NCBI GenBank assembly: GCA_960531495.1
Contig: OY482862.1
Coordinates: forward strand, 8,688,155-8,752,154
Direction: 5' to 3'
DNA: 64,000 nucleotides
From: Zeus faber
Taxonomy: Eukaryota; Chordata; Actinopteri; Zeiformes; Zeidae
In this document: piece after piece, positions 51,476-62,825 of the stretch
How the letters are laid out: every line of letters begins with the position of its first letter
Numbering within the stretch: the first letter of the stretch is position 1
Program-made: the position numbers and the translations under genes
Notes under the pieces: generated by a model
The model's database searches: none
Told to the model about the DNA's origin: nothing
The model's input: only the letters and a program-made list of their open reading frames with translations

Positions 51476-53434
51476 TTCTCAAACTATAGTACACATACCA
51501 CTGGTGGTATGCAAGCTCTTTCTAGTGGTATGTGGTGGAATCTCCAAAATAGATTTTTTTAAATTAAATAAATTAATTGAAAACATACAATACTATTCAA
51601 ATTCTACTAAATTTGGAATGAAAATATTTTATTAATTATATTAAGGTACAAGATCACTGTAATGTCATTTTAAAATAAGTTTTGCCTTTCCTGCCTTTCC
51701 TACGTCCATGATTACCGGTAGTTACTGTATGAGCTCAAACTGTGATGGAAAGAAGGGGAGGTAAAATTAATCGTTCAAAAACACTGCGTGGCTCCAAACA
51801 GGAACTAAGAAGAGAAGTGCGGATACAGAGGACAATATTTCGAGCAGCCCTGTTGAAACGGAACTGGACAATGAACCTGCTATAAGCAAACTTGGCAAAA
51901 TAGTACAGAGATGTGACTTAAGTTAGCCAAGATTTGGATTCAATTGGGAGCAGGACATCGGAAAGAGCCCAGGCCCGAGTGTGTGGTATGTGATGATGTT
52001 CTTAGCAATGAATGCATGAAACCATCGCATCTCAAACGGCACCTTACAACCAAACAAGGACTGCTAAAAGACAAACCAGTTGATTTTTTTTCTAAGAAAA
52101 TGTGACGAGCTGAAGCAGTCCAAGTCCACAATTCAAGCTTGTGTTACACCCGTAGCAAAAGCACAGGAAGCCTTGCATCGTGCCAGCCTCCACATAACGA
52201 AAGCCACTAAGCCACACAAGCCAAAGAGACAGCCAAAAAGACAGCCTTCTGTCTGCCAAACAATTCAACTTGATACCACTTTCAAACGATTCTGTGTCGT
52301 GCAGAATAGGGGGCATGGCAGATGACTTTAAAAACACACCGATTGAGCGCTTTAAAAGTAGTGGCTCTAATCCCATCACGCTACTGATGTTGCAGATTTG
52401 GCCAATTTGCTTGTTTACGTCAGATATGAATATGGTGGTGCAGCTCAGGAGGATCTGTTTTGTAAACCACTGGAGACCAGAACTACAGCTGAGCACATAT
52501 TCCAGCTTCTGAACATTTTTGTCCAAGAGAATGGACTTGACTGGAAAAAGTGTGTTGGAGTCTGCATGGATGGCGCCGGGGCTACGACAGGGCACCACAG
52601 CCGAGTAGCAGCCCGGATTTGCGAGGTGGCACCCAAAATCCGATGGACACACTGCAGCATCCATCGTGAGCCCCTAACGGTGAAGAAAATGCCAGAAGAA
52701 TTGAAGTCTGTGCTGGATTCGGCTGTGAAAACTGTTAACTTCATTAAGGCCCGACCAATGCATTCTCGTCTGAGCTGGGCAGCGAGCATGTCGAACTTTT
52801 GCTTCATACAGAAGTAAGGCGGTTATCAAGAGGGAAAGTGCTTTCAAGGATCTTCAGATTGCATGAGAGGTTCAGATGTTCTTACAGGACAAGAAGTTCC
52901 ACTTATCAGATGTTTTAGAAGATGCTATGTGGCTCAATCAATTGGCATACTTGTCAGACATATTCTCTCATTTGAACAAACTGAATGCGGGACTACAGGG
53001 TCCCTCAATCAATGCTTTTGACATTCAGGATAAAATCAATAACATGCTGGAAAAGATGGAGCTGTTTGAAATCAAAGTCAGGGCGGGTGATTTTTCAGCT
53101 TTGGAGAGTTTTCTGTCTGACAACGACCTGACCATTAATGATGGGGTCAGGGACAACATCGTTGCACACCTAGTCTCACACAGACAACAGTTCCACGAAT
53201 ATTTCCCAGTGACGACCGAAGGCGAACAACAACTGGATGAGAAACCCTTTCAGCATCAGAACCTCTGGAATACCCAAGGAATTCACTGTTTGTGTTTAGG
53301 AGAGTTTAATAGGATTGTGGTGGTACAAAGTCTGCTTTCAGAAGACAGTCATTGTTGGACTTTTGGATAAAGCAACACAGCGAATACCTTGCTATTTCGG
53401 GAAAGACTGTGCACTGTCTCCTTTGTGAGAGAAA
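51476..53434 (+). pseudogene. hAT transposase pseudogene, ZBED5/SCAND3-like
   Basis: The frames in order: a BED-finger remnant near 51,960-52,070 (CGMC-like, then MKPSHLKRHL-TK in mixed frames); KDKPVDFFS-KKCDELKQSK at about 52,070-52,130; the DDE-core segment with ANLLVYVRYEY at 52,398 on and KKCVGVCMDGAGATTG; THCSIHREPLTVKKMP; KTVNFIKARPMHSRL; then after a frameshift at about 52,815 MFLQDKKFHLSDVLEDAMW and LAYLSDIFSHLNKLNAGLQG (hAT dimerisation region) to about 53,370. The left end ACTGTTCTCAAACTATAGTACACATACC fits in pieces the terminal region of this family. At least four frame breaks; not functional. Its end joins an ERV-A LTR at about 53,435. Confidence 0.85.
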
Positions 53435-53995
53435 AATGCAGATGATCAATTCTTTGAACAATGTTTCATATTTTTTATATAGGACAATAGCCTTTTTTGT
53501 ATGTTACGTAGCTTTTAAAACACATTGCCTTGGGGTTTTTAATGACTCTCTCAGCAGCTCATATGAAGAGACACTGTTCTTTCCAATAATGCCTACTGTA
53601 TTACTGTATTGTGAAGACCAGATCACATTCCAACTTCACTCAACTTTGTTTGGAGATAAGGATAACCCCAGGGGGCTTGGCAGAGCCTTGTGGGTTGTTT
53701 TATAAGCACAGTGAGATTGTATCTGTGACCGGAGTTCGACTGTTAAATCATTGTATGACAGAAACACCCGGGGATATGATGGGGGGCCATTTTATTGTAA
53801 ATGACACCTGACCAATGGCACACAACCTTTCATCGGTATAAAGCCCTCTTCGTCAGAAGCAGGGGCAGATTGATCAGATCAGTGTTTTGAGGCATGGCTG
53901 TATCCTTTAATACTCTCAGTTTGTTTTCCTGTAGTAAACAGGTTAACCTCACCGACCAAGCAATGACAATCCTCCAACAATCTGGCGACGATGAT
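53435..53995 (+). mobile_element. ERV-A LTR with adjoining primer-binding site
   Basis: Plus-oriented LTR ending CTCCAACA at about 53,979. TATA-like GTATAAAGCC lies at 53,836-53,845, followed by the R/U5 part with AATACTCTCAGTTTGTTTTCC. Two bases after the end comes TGGCGACGATGATTCTC (53,983), fitting a tRNA primer-binding site, so this is the left LTR of a provirus of which only the leader (to about 54,270) remains before a hAT element. The start is truncated compared with 24,954 and 31,908. Confidence 0.75.
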
Positions 53996-54279
53996 TCTCT
54001 GATTGTCTCTGCTGGACCGCTTCATGTCCAACTTGAGTTCATAATGGCAGTCAGAGACCGGCCGTAAGAGATCCAAGAAGGAGTCATCCAGACGTGACGG
54101 CAGATCCAGAAGACGAAACACGAGATCCCGAACAAATTAAAGGCCAGGACTTACTGAGATATTGTACCGATCAGGGATGTTCGTAGGAAAAAGCTTTGAG
54201 TAAGCTTAGATATTGTGCCGATCAGGGAAGTTCGGAGAAAATAGCTTTGAGTAAGCTTCAAGATTGTAACCATCTAGAG
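53996..54279 (+). other. ERV-A leader remnant
   Basis: A duplicated block, GAGATATTGTACCGATCAGGGA(TG)TTCG and TAGATATTGTGCCGATCAGGGAAG in pieces at about 54,157 and 54,209, marks a 50-bp tandem duplication. No frame; gag is not reached. Confidence 0.4.
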
Positions 54280-54281
54280 CA

Positions 54282-55500
54282 CGTGTCAAACTTAAGGCCC
54301 GCAGGAGGAATCAGGCCCACCACGTCATTTTATGTGGCCCGCAAGAGCTTAAAAGGCATATGATTGTCTTAAAATAAAAGTCTATGCTGCTTTACAGCAT
54401 ACAGTGACCACAAACTACGTCTCCCACAATGCATGTCAATTTTGTGACCCACAAAATGACGGCATCCTGCTACTAGATTGCAGTGTTTCCATATCGGCTT
54501 TTAACTAAAGCAGTTTTCTAACAACTGATGGAGTTGAAAAAGATGTATAAATAATCCCTAGATGTCCAACAAGAGAAAATTTGATGCAGAGGGAAAGCAA
54601 TTTAATGAAAGATGGGGAAGCGAATACATGTTTGTGCTTCAAGGAGAAAAAACGGTATGTCTTCTGTGTTATGAGGCAGTGTCGGTGAGATATACAATTT
54701 ACATCTGCATTTTGACACCAAACACTGAGCCAAGTATGCTAAATTTAGCCTCCAAGAAAAACTTCAAATTATCCAAGAATTAAAAGGCAGACTGCAATCA
54801 CAGCAGAATATGTTTACAAAAGCGACAGCCAAAAATGATGCAGCAGTGAAAGCTGGCTTTATTGTGGCTGAAGAAATCGCCCGAGCTTCCAAGTGTTTTT
54901 CAGGGGTTGCATTTTTGAAGCAGTGCATGCTAAAGGCCCCGAACAGATCGAGGCTTTTCAAAAGTAAAAGTTTGTCAAGAAACCTCATCGCAGACTGAGT
55001 TGAGGAACTAGCAGGCGATCTGACAACACAGCCGGCCAAAGAGACATGCAGTTACCTGGCTTTTTTATTAGCTGTTGATGAAAGCACAGACAACCTGGAT
55101 ACAGCGCATCTATTAATTTTATAAGAGGCATGAAGGCAGACTTCACTGTCAGTGAGGAGCTCTTGGATGTAGCTGCCACACATGGGACGATGATGGGGAG
55201 GGACATTTTTGATGCGGTGGAGAGGTCCGTAAGTAAAACTAAATGACCCTGGGAAAAGTTGGTGGCGCTAACTACCGATGGCGCACCTGCAATTTGTGCA
55301 TCACCTCATCAACTTCACCCAGAAGTTGACCAATATAGCTGTGAACTGAGACAATCCTATTTTGAGTTAATTACATCTCTCACACATGTTCTTAGCAGCC
55401 CACAATTATTTGGTGCACCAAAGTTCTGCCCCTCTCTCAGTGACAAAAACGTTTTGAACAAAGTTTATGTAATAACTTGTGTTTGATAAAATTTGTCTTT
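54282..55500 (+). pseudogene. hAT-Charlie-like transposase pseudogene, GTF2IRD2-like
   Basis: The left end CACGTGTCAAACTTAAGGCC with GGCCCGC repeats is the usual start of this hAT family. Coding pieces: MSNKRKFDAEGKQFNERWG (54,562), CLLCYEAVSV (zinc-finger half), YAKFS-KKNFKLSKN region, then AAVKAGFIVAEEIARASK, VDEST (in another frame near 55,070), [20 protein letters not shown] and VALTTDGAPAIC (55,259). It ends in AT-rich sequence near 55,500. Frameshifts at about 54,700, 54,780, 54,940 and 55,110. It is the same group as 13,156-13,640 but a different copy; the core here reads TTDGAP instead of TTDGSP. Confidence 0.8.
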
Positions 55501-55908
55501 GTTATTCAAATTAAAGGGATTTATGTTATGATAACACAGAGCAATGTGCTTACATATAATTTTACATTTATGTAAATGCATGTACAATATTTGAATAAAT
55601 AATAATCAAATGCAGAGACTGACTAAGGAGTAGTTACATTTATACAGTGTTACAGTTAGGCCTAGAGGATCGTTGAGGAAGCTCTTGTTAAGCTTCAACC
55701 AACCCCCCCCCCCCCCCCCCCCGACACACATGTCGCCAAAGGCTTAGGTTAGGAAGGGGAGTGGATATATCGGTCTGGAGGACCGTGGATAAAGTGATTA
55801 ATTTTGCATCGATCAAGAGAGATTGTGGTTTTTGTTTGTTTATATTTCATTTCTTATTTGTTTATGTTAATCAATAATAAATTCAACATTATTGAATACA
55901 TAATTATT
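55501..55908. other. AT-rich spacer with poly-C run
   Basis: Holds an 18-C run at about 55,705-55,722. No gene. Confidence 0.5.
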
Positions 55909-57031
55909 AAACTAGAGGCATATAGCCAATAACCTCTAATCTAGCCACTGTGGGTGCACAAGCCAGTGTATCATCAGTGCCAGCCCCAAGCTCGGATGAA
56001 TAGAGAGGGTTGCATCAGGAAGGCCATCCGGCGTAAAAACCATGCCAAATCAAACGTGCGGACAACAAATCAGATTTCCGTACCAGATTGGTCGAGGATA
56101 GGTTAACAACGACCGCCACTGGTGCCGTTAGCCAATGAATGTGGTCAGTGCATATGCTCCCCAAGTTGGGTGTGAGATGGAAGTAGAAGAGGAATTCTTT
56201 AGTGAGTTGGATGTAGTGGTGGAGAGCGTCCCCAAGGGAGAGAGAGTGGTCGTTGGAGCAGATCTTAGTTGGCATGTTGGCGAAAGGATCAGAGACATAG
56301 GTGATGAGAAGGTGATGGGAAGGTATGGTGTCAAGGAGGGAAATGTGGAAGGACAGATGGTGGTGGATTTCACTAAAAGGATGGAATTGGCTGTTGTGAA
56401 TACATATTTCAAGAAGAGGGAGGAACACAGGGTGACATAGAAGAGTGGAGGAAGGTGCAAACAGGTGGACTACATCTTATGCAGGAGGTGCAATGTGAAA
56501 GAGATTAGTGACTGCAAAGTGGTGGTAGGGGAGTGTGATGCTAGGTAGCATCAGATGGCGGTCTGTAGGATGACTCTGGAGTCCAAGAAAAGGAAGAGTG
56601 TGAAAGAAGAGCCAAAGATAAAATGGTGGAAGTTGAAAAAGGAGGAGTGTTGCATGCAATTTATGGAAGAGGTAATGCGGGCAATAGGTAGTAATGAACG
56701 GTTCCTAGATGACTGGGAAACAACTGCTGAAGTGGTGAGGGAGACGGCCAAGAAGGTACTCGGTGTATCATGCGGGAAGAGGAAGGAAGACAAGGACTCT
56801 TGGTGGTGGAATGAGGAAGTACAGGAGAGCATAGAGCGGAAGAAGTTGGTGAAGAAGAAATGGGATAGTCAGAGAGATGAAGAAAGTAGACAGGAGTACA
56901 AGCTAATGTGGCGCAAGGTGAAGAGAAACGTTACAAAGGCAAAGGAGAAGGCATACGACGAGTTGTATGAGAGGTTGAACAGTAAGGAAGGAGAAAAGGT
57001 GTGCAGCAGGCATGACGAAGGCATTCAAAGT
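55909..57031 (+). mobile_element. RTE-type LINE, copy 2, 5' part
   Basis: The element begins just after a direct repeat AAACTAGAGGCATATAG (55,909-55,925) whose partner AAACTAGAGGTATATAG is at 60,152-60,168. The 5' UTR matches copy 1 (ATCTAGCCACTG at 55,938). It is interrupted at 57,031 by CR1 copy B and resumes at 59,259. Confidence 0.85.
56135..57020 (+). pseudogene. RTE endonuclease and linker pseudogene (copy 2)
   Basis: Frame 56,135-56,440 carries the late apurinic-like endonuclease part: NVVSAYAPQVGCE, then RVVVGADLSWHVG (usual GADFNGHVG, so the catalytic Asp-x-Asn is changed to D-L-S), ending at VVNTYFKKREEHRVT before a TAG. Frame 56,555-57,020 continues with CRMTLESKK, the linker KWWKLKKEECC, SCGKRKEDKDSWWWNEEVQ and AYDELYERLNSKEGEK. 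The endonuclease nicks target DNA for priming (known for RTE). The front of the endonuclease and all early RT motifs are missing because of two deletions. Confidence 0.8.
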
Positions 57032-59258
57032 TTCGGATATCTCCAAACCAGAAGCCGTGGGTCGATAAATCCATCCGCTGTGCTCTGAATGCTCGCACGG
57101 CCGCTTACAACGACGGTCTTGTATCCGGAAATATGGACAATTTCAAACCGGCGTCATACAATCTGCGGAGGGCGGTGAAGGACGCTAAACAGACGTACAG
57201 AGAGACTGTGGAGCTACAGATAGAGCAATGGGACACCAGACGCTTGTGGCAGGGGCTGCTGACTATAACAAACTAGAAGAGCAGCTCCTCCCCAGCCACG
57301 AGTGTGGACCCCTCCCTCGCCAATGAACTGAACTCCTTTTATGCACGGTTTAAGTCTGGCAACAGCACCGCTAGCTCGCCGGCTAATTGGCGTTACACCG
57401 CTGGGGAGAAGCGCGCACTCTCAGTGTCAGAGCATGACGTCAGGAGGGCTCTAATGCGGGTGAACACCAGGAAAGCTGCGGGCCCAGATGGCATTTCTGG
57501 ACGAGTACTGAAGACCTGTGTGAACAAGCTAGCCCTGATGTTCACTACAATATTAAACATCTCCCTGGCTGAATCAGTGGTCCCGTCCTGCTTCAAGAGG
57601 TCCACCATCATTCCTGTCCCGAAGATCGCCTCTCCAGCCTGCCTGAATTACTATGGTCCGGTGGCCCTCAGCTCGGTGGTCATGAAGTGTTTCGAGAGGC
57701 TGATTAAGGATTATATCTGTGCCTCCCTCCCCCACACCTTGGACCTGTTGAAGTTTGCGTACCAGCAGAACAGATCCACGGATGACGCGGTCTCCCGGGT
57801 ACTGCACCCCACGCTCACGCACCTGGATGGCCAGAAGGGGGCCTATGTGAGATTGCTGTTCATCGATTATAGTTCAGCTTTCAATACCATAGTCCCCTCC
57901 AGACTAGCTGTCAAGCTGAAGGAGCTTGGACTGAATACTCCGCTGTGTGCCTGGATCCTGGACTTCCTCTCAGCCCAGCCCCAAGTGGTTAGGGTGGGGA
58001 AGCACATGTCCAGCTCCCTCACTCTGAACGCAGGATCCCCCTAGGGCTGCGTCCTCAGCCCCCTACTGTACTCCTTGTACACACATGACTGTGTGGCCAG
58101 GTCCAGCTCCAACACCATCATCAAGTTTGCTGATGACACTGTTGTCGTGGGCCTGATCACTGACAGTGATGAGAAGGCCTACCGCAAGGAGGTGGCTGAC
58201 CTGTCACTCTGGTGCCAGGACAACAGCCTCCACCTGAACGTCAGCAAAACTAAGGAGCCAATTGTGGACTTTAGGTGTGGATTACAACAGAGGACGCACA
58301 CACCGTTGGTGATTAATGGGACTTCTGTTGACAGGGTGAGCAGCTTCAAGTACCTGGGAGTCCACATCACAGAGGATTTAAGGTGGACTTTACAAACAGA
58401 CACTCTGGTGAGAAAGGCGAGGCAGCGTCTTTCCCACCTCAGGCAGCTGCCTGGTTTGGGAACTCTACTGCTCAGGACAGGCGGGCCCTGCAGATGGTGG
58501 TGCGTTTAGCTGAACGTACCACTGGAACTACACTCGCCTCCCTGCAGGACTTATACACCAGGAGGTGTAGTAGCAGAGCCCACAGGATCATGAAGGATAC
58601 TCATGACCCCAACAACAGACTGTTCCAGCTGCTGCGGTCAGGCAAGCGCCTCCGCAGTCACACAGCGAGAACAGAGAGACTGAGACAAGAGTTTTTTCCC
58701 GCAAACCATAACAACTGTCAATGCTGGCTCCACTACCTTACTGTACTGTATGTAGCATACTGTACCGCATACTGTGTCACTGTTCTGGGTTGTTCGGTGT
58801 TACCGTATTACTGCGCCGTACTGTTCTATACTGTGCTGTATATCTCACAAACACTACCTCACTTTATTCACACGCCACTTTAATGCACATATCTGTATAT
58901 ACAAAAATAGCCTATCCCATATACATAAGTCTATCCCATATCTCATATATAAGCCTATTGCCTTTATCTATTCTCTACCCCCACCCTGCATTACCCTTGA
59001 GTTCTTATTTTATTTATTTAATTTTATTCTATATATTTTTATTTTATTCTATAGCATTTGACTTACTGCGTTTTAGGAATCTTAGTAGGTCAGAAGTAGG
59101 TCAGAAGCTTAGTTGGTCAAGTAGAAATTCTTAGGTACCTACTGTGTTCAGTCTGGGACATATTGTGTGTAATCACCGGGTGCGTTGCATTGACATTTCA
59201 CTACATATATGTATGAAAGTATGTATATGTATGTGACTAATAAACCTCTTGAATCTTG
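57032..59258 (+). mobile_element. CR1-group LINE, copy B, inserted in RTE copy 2
   Basis: 5'-truncated LINE ending TAATAAACCTCTTGAATCTTG. Insertion duplicated AAAGT (57,027-57,031 and 59,259-59,263), read from the uninterrupted order GCATTCAAAGTGGAGG in RTE copy 1. Its 3' UTR (58,700-59,250) matches the inverted copy C at 62,826-63,330. Confidence 0.88.
57304..58700 (+). pseudogene. CR1-group reverse transcriptase pseudogene (copy B)
   Basis: Frame 57,304-58,044 (246 codons) has the RT from [53 protein letters not shown] and LLFIDYSSAFNTIVPSRL to LTLNAGSP, then a TAG replaces the usual Gln codon of SPQGCVLSP. The next frame in the same phase, 58,075-58,509, carries KFADDTVVVGLI (catalytic FADD box), SLWCQDNSLHLNVSKTK and SSFKYLGVHI. 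An 86-bp deletion after LRQL shifts the frame; frame 58,383-58,690 then reads AAWFGN, QDRRALQMVVRLAERTTGT, SLQDLYTRRCSSRAHRIM and LFQLLRSGKRLRSHTARTERL. Only a stop and one deletion separate it from an intact RT domain, so it is one of the younger copies. Confidence 0.88.
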
Positions 59259-60151
59259 AAAGTGGAGGTGGGATTGCATCAAGGATCAGCTCTGAGCCCT
59301 TTTTTGATGCAATGGTGTTGGACAGGTTAACAGATGAAATCAGGCAGGAGTCTCCGTGGACTATGATGTTCGCGCATGACATTGTGATCTGTAGCGAGAG
59401 TAGGGAGCAGGTTGAGGAGAGCCTGGTGAAGTGGAGGCATGCATTAGAGAGAAGAGAAATGAAAGTCAGCAGGATTAAGACAGAATACATGTGCCTGAAT
59501 TGGTGGGAGAGCAGCGAAAAGCTGAGAATGCAAGGAGTGGAGGTGGAGAAGGCGGATGAGTTCAAGCACTTGGGGTCGACCATCCAAATCAGCAGAGAGT
59601 GTGGGAGAGAGGTGAAAAAGAGGGTACAGGCAGGGTGGAGTGGGTGGAGAAGAGTGTCCGGAGTGATCTGGGACAGAAGGGTCCCAGCAACAATGAAGGG
59701 GAAGGTCTACAGGACAGTAGTGAGACCAGCTATGTTGTACGGTTTACAGGCAGTGGCACTGACAAATGGCAGGTGGCTGAAATGGAGGTGGCAGAGTTGA
59801 GGATGTTGAGATTTTCATTGGGAGTGACAAGGATGAACAGGATTAAGAATGAGTACATTAGAGGGACAGCTCAGGTTGGACAGATTGGTAAAAAAGTAAG
59901 AGGGGCGAGATTGACATTGTTTGGACACGTGTATAGGAGAGATGAGAGTTACATTGGGAGAAGGATGCTGAGGATGGAGCTGCCAGGCAAGAGGAAAAGA
60001 GGAAGGCCAAAGAGAAGGTTTATGGATGTGGTGAGGGAGGACATGTAGGCACTTGGTGTAAGGGAGGAAGATGCGCAGAACAGACGGTATTCGAGGCAGT
60101 TGATCTGGTGTGGTGACCCCTAACGGGAGCAGCCGAAAGAAGCAGAAGAAG
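59259..60151 (+). pseudogene. RTE-type LINE, copy 2, 3' part with RT end
   Basis: Continues RTE copy 2 after the CR1 insertion. Frame 59,249-59,800 has GSALSPFF-DAMVLDRL, PWTMMFAHDIVICSES (the catalytic FADD box is FAHD here, so the first Asp is lost) and YLGST-like FKHLGSTI; the frame then shifts at about 59,770 to 59,599-60,048 with AELRMLRFSLGVTRM, NEYIRGTAQVGQI and GKRKRGRPKRRFMD. The 3' end is CTAACGGGAGCAGCCGAAAG followed by AAGCAGAAG repeats. Confidence 0.85.
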
Positions 60152-60168
60152 AAACTAGAGGTATATAG

Positions 60169-61230
60169 ATTACTCTTGACCTCTCTGTAGCAAAGGACGA
60201 GGGCAAGAAAGCAGAACAGTACTCTTGTTCCCTCTGTAGAAAAATGTTTAAGGTAAGTGAGGAACTTCTGGTGTTGTCAGAATAAAATAAAATCAATCAA
60301 CAACTAAGGTGAAATTGATAATAATAATAATAAATAAATTGGGACACAGGTTGGCATTCATTCCTAGTGTTTGTGTGGTGTGTTGGGACACAGCTTTGGA
60401 AATAAAGTCAACACTCTTTTATGTGATTAAAAAGTAAAAGAAAAAATACTTAAATAAAATAATAAATAAAAATAACATAAATAATACATATATATATAGG
60501 TGTGTGTGTGTGTCTTTTTTAAATTTGTATTAGATTTCTTTTTTATCTTTTTGGTACTGGTAGTCCAGCTATGCGACTTACTTTCTAACTAGTTTTAGTA
60601 AGTTTTGAATAGTTAGGGAGAGGACAGAGCTCAATTCGCAGTAATACACTTCACATGAAACCTGGGTGATCTTATTGGTGTCTGGGTCATGTGACCACCT
60701 GGCCAAAAGATCACTCTGGAGCACATATGGATGAGATGAGTTTGGAGCAATTTTATCAGTGTCTTGGGCTATGTTTAGCTACCTGGCTGATAAAAATCTA
60801 GATGAAACGAGCGAATGCATAAACGCGAGATAAGCGTAGTGTGTGTGTGTCAATAAACACAAGATTAGCGTGGTATGTGTGTTCTACATAAGCTGTCCAA
60901 CTGACTTCTGGGTATCTAGCAAACAGCATAGATTAACTCTAAGATGTTAACCTGTCAGTGTTTTTATTATTATTGTTATTCATTTATTTATTTTTTACCT
61001 GTGCTGTCAGCATGCTGGCCATACAACAGTATTTGTATGCCATTGCATCCGGGACAGAGGTAGTCTGCAAGTGGAGTTCAAGTTTCAACCTGCATTGCAG
61101 CTCTTTATTAATTCTTAAATCATCAAGAACTAGTTTTTGGTTATGGAGAACCACCACCAACCCCCCTCTTTGGAGAAATATTTGTCATGTTTGGCTCTAT
61201 AAACAACTGATCACTACTCCAAGAGGGGGA
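60169..61230. other. No gene seen
   Basis: AT-rich, with short TA and GT runs (60,487-60,515). The 60,169-60,260 piece begins right after the RTE duplication and is unclassified. Confidence 0.4.
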
Positions 61231-62822
61231 GAATCACCATGGGTGAGACAAATAAACATAGTAACAAACAACATTTACACAAAAACATAAACATCGTGTA
61301 TTGAAAAACAGTGAATTAGGTCCAGGAAAACTGGAACTACAACTGGTCACGTGGCCTCTTCCTGTCATAATTATGGCAGTAAATGAGGGAGGAAAGGAGA
61401 GGAATGCAACCAGGAAGGGGCCCCGAAGGCCCCCCCAACTCCGCAGCCCTATAGACACCCTACTGCTGCAGGAAAGCCCCGAGTTCCCTGCCCTGCGACC
61501 ACAGAAGACCCCCGGGCCCCCAGAGAAGCCAGAGGGCTGTGGAGCAACCCCCACGGCCAGCCCCGAGGAGCATGACCCAGTCCCAGGGAGCACGAGGAGA
61601 CCCTGCACCCCAGGGGCACACACATACAACTAACCCCCGGGTGCGGGCACAAGACGCAGCCGCCGGCATAGAACCCGGGCCACAGGTGCAAGGCACGGCC
61701 CGCGCGGCCCCACGGCGACAGACCGACACCCTGCCCGAGCCACCAGCCCCATGGGCGAGCCGGCAGGACCCGCATGCCCGCCCACACCCCGCACAAGGGG
61801 GAGGCCCGCCCCACCGCAGCCGACCAGATGCCCCACCCGGTGTGAGGGCCAAGTGCTCATCCAAGTAGCAGCGTGTGCCCAGCACGGGCACACTCTTTCC
61901 CATTTCATTGTAGGTAAAGATAAGGTGTCATCTGTTGTTAATAAAAGTTTGTATATAATGGAAAAGGGATTTTCAAGTGACCGATATGAGTGAGATGTTC
62001 AATCACTGAATGTGGTTGTAGGATTTTTTTCGTCAATTTGATTTTAACTTTTAGAGACTGCTGTAATTGAAGGAATTGAAGGAAGCCGTGGCCACCGATA
62101 TTATACCTTTGGGTTAAGGTTGGGAAGGATATAAGCAAATTGTTTTCAAAAATGTGTTCCAGATGAGTAATTCCTTGTCTTTCCCAAGACCTAAAGATTA
62201 TTGGTCTGTTTTTAACCAGGAAATCTGGGTTGTGCCAAATTGGCATGAATTTGTTTGAAGATAGAGTGTGACCACTGAGTTTGAGGAATTTCCACCAGGC
62301 TGACAGAGTTGTTGCGATAAATGGGTTTTTAAAGCAATTATGTTTCCTTATCAATTCAGGAAAGGAATGGGAGATCGGATAATGATAACTCCTGACGTTC
62401 AGATTGATCAATGTCTCGCCATCCATGGGCCAATTGTTGCTCTGGTTGTAACCATTTAATTATAAATTGAAGATGGTTTGCTAGATAGTAGTATCTAAAG
62501 TTTGGGGCTGCTAGGCCTCCACAGTCTTTGTTTTTCTGTAGTGTTGCTAGTTTAAATCTCGGTTTCTTGTATTTCCAATAAAATTTGTTGACTATTGAGT
62601 CCAGAGTATTAAACCAGTGTACTGTTGGTTGTACTGGGGTCATTGAAAATACATAGTTTATTTTTGGAAGTATATTAATTTTCACTGCTGCTATCCTACC
62701 AAGTAGTGAGATGGGTAGGTTGTTCCATCGAATGAGGTCTTCTTCAATGGATTTGAGCAATGGAGTGAAGTTAATGGTAAACAAATCTGATAGATTGGTG
62801 GAGAAATCAATACCAAGGTATC
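61231..62822 (-). mobile_element. L1/Tx1-like LINE 3' end with GC-rich UTR
   Basis: Minus-strand frames 62,784-62,356 and 62,426-61,938 code the C-terminal third of an L1-like ORF2: FTPLLKSIEEDLIRWNNLP, LLGRIAAVKINILPKINYVF, FYWKYKKPRFKLATLQ and GGLAAPNFRYYYLANHLQF, then KNPFIATTLSAWW. This region follows the RT in L1/Tx1-clade elements. The piece is 5' truncated at 62,822 next to CR1 copy C. Downstream on the minus strand, 61,900-61,330 is a very GC-rich proline-codon-rich stretch that I read as 3' UTR; the long overlapping frames on both strands there are composition artefacts. Confidence 0.75.
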
Positions 62823-62825
62823 AGA

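Noticed and set aside
61301..61908. Six overlapping frames of 80-147 codons on both strands
   Set aside because: Very GC-rich stretch with few stops in any frame; fits an L1-type 3' UTR, not a gene.
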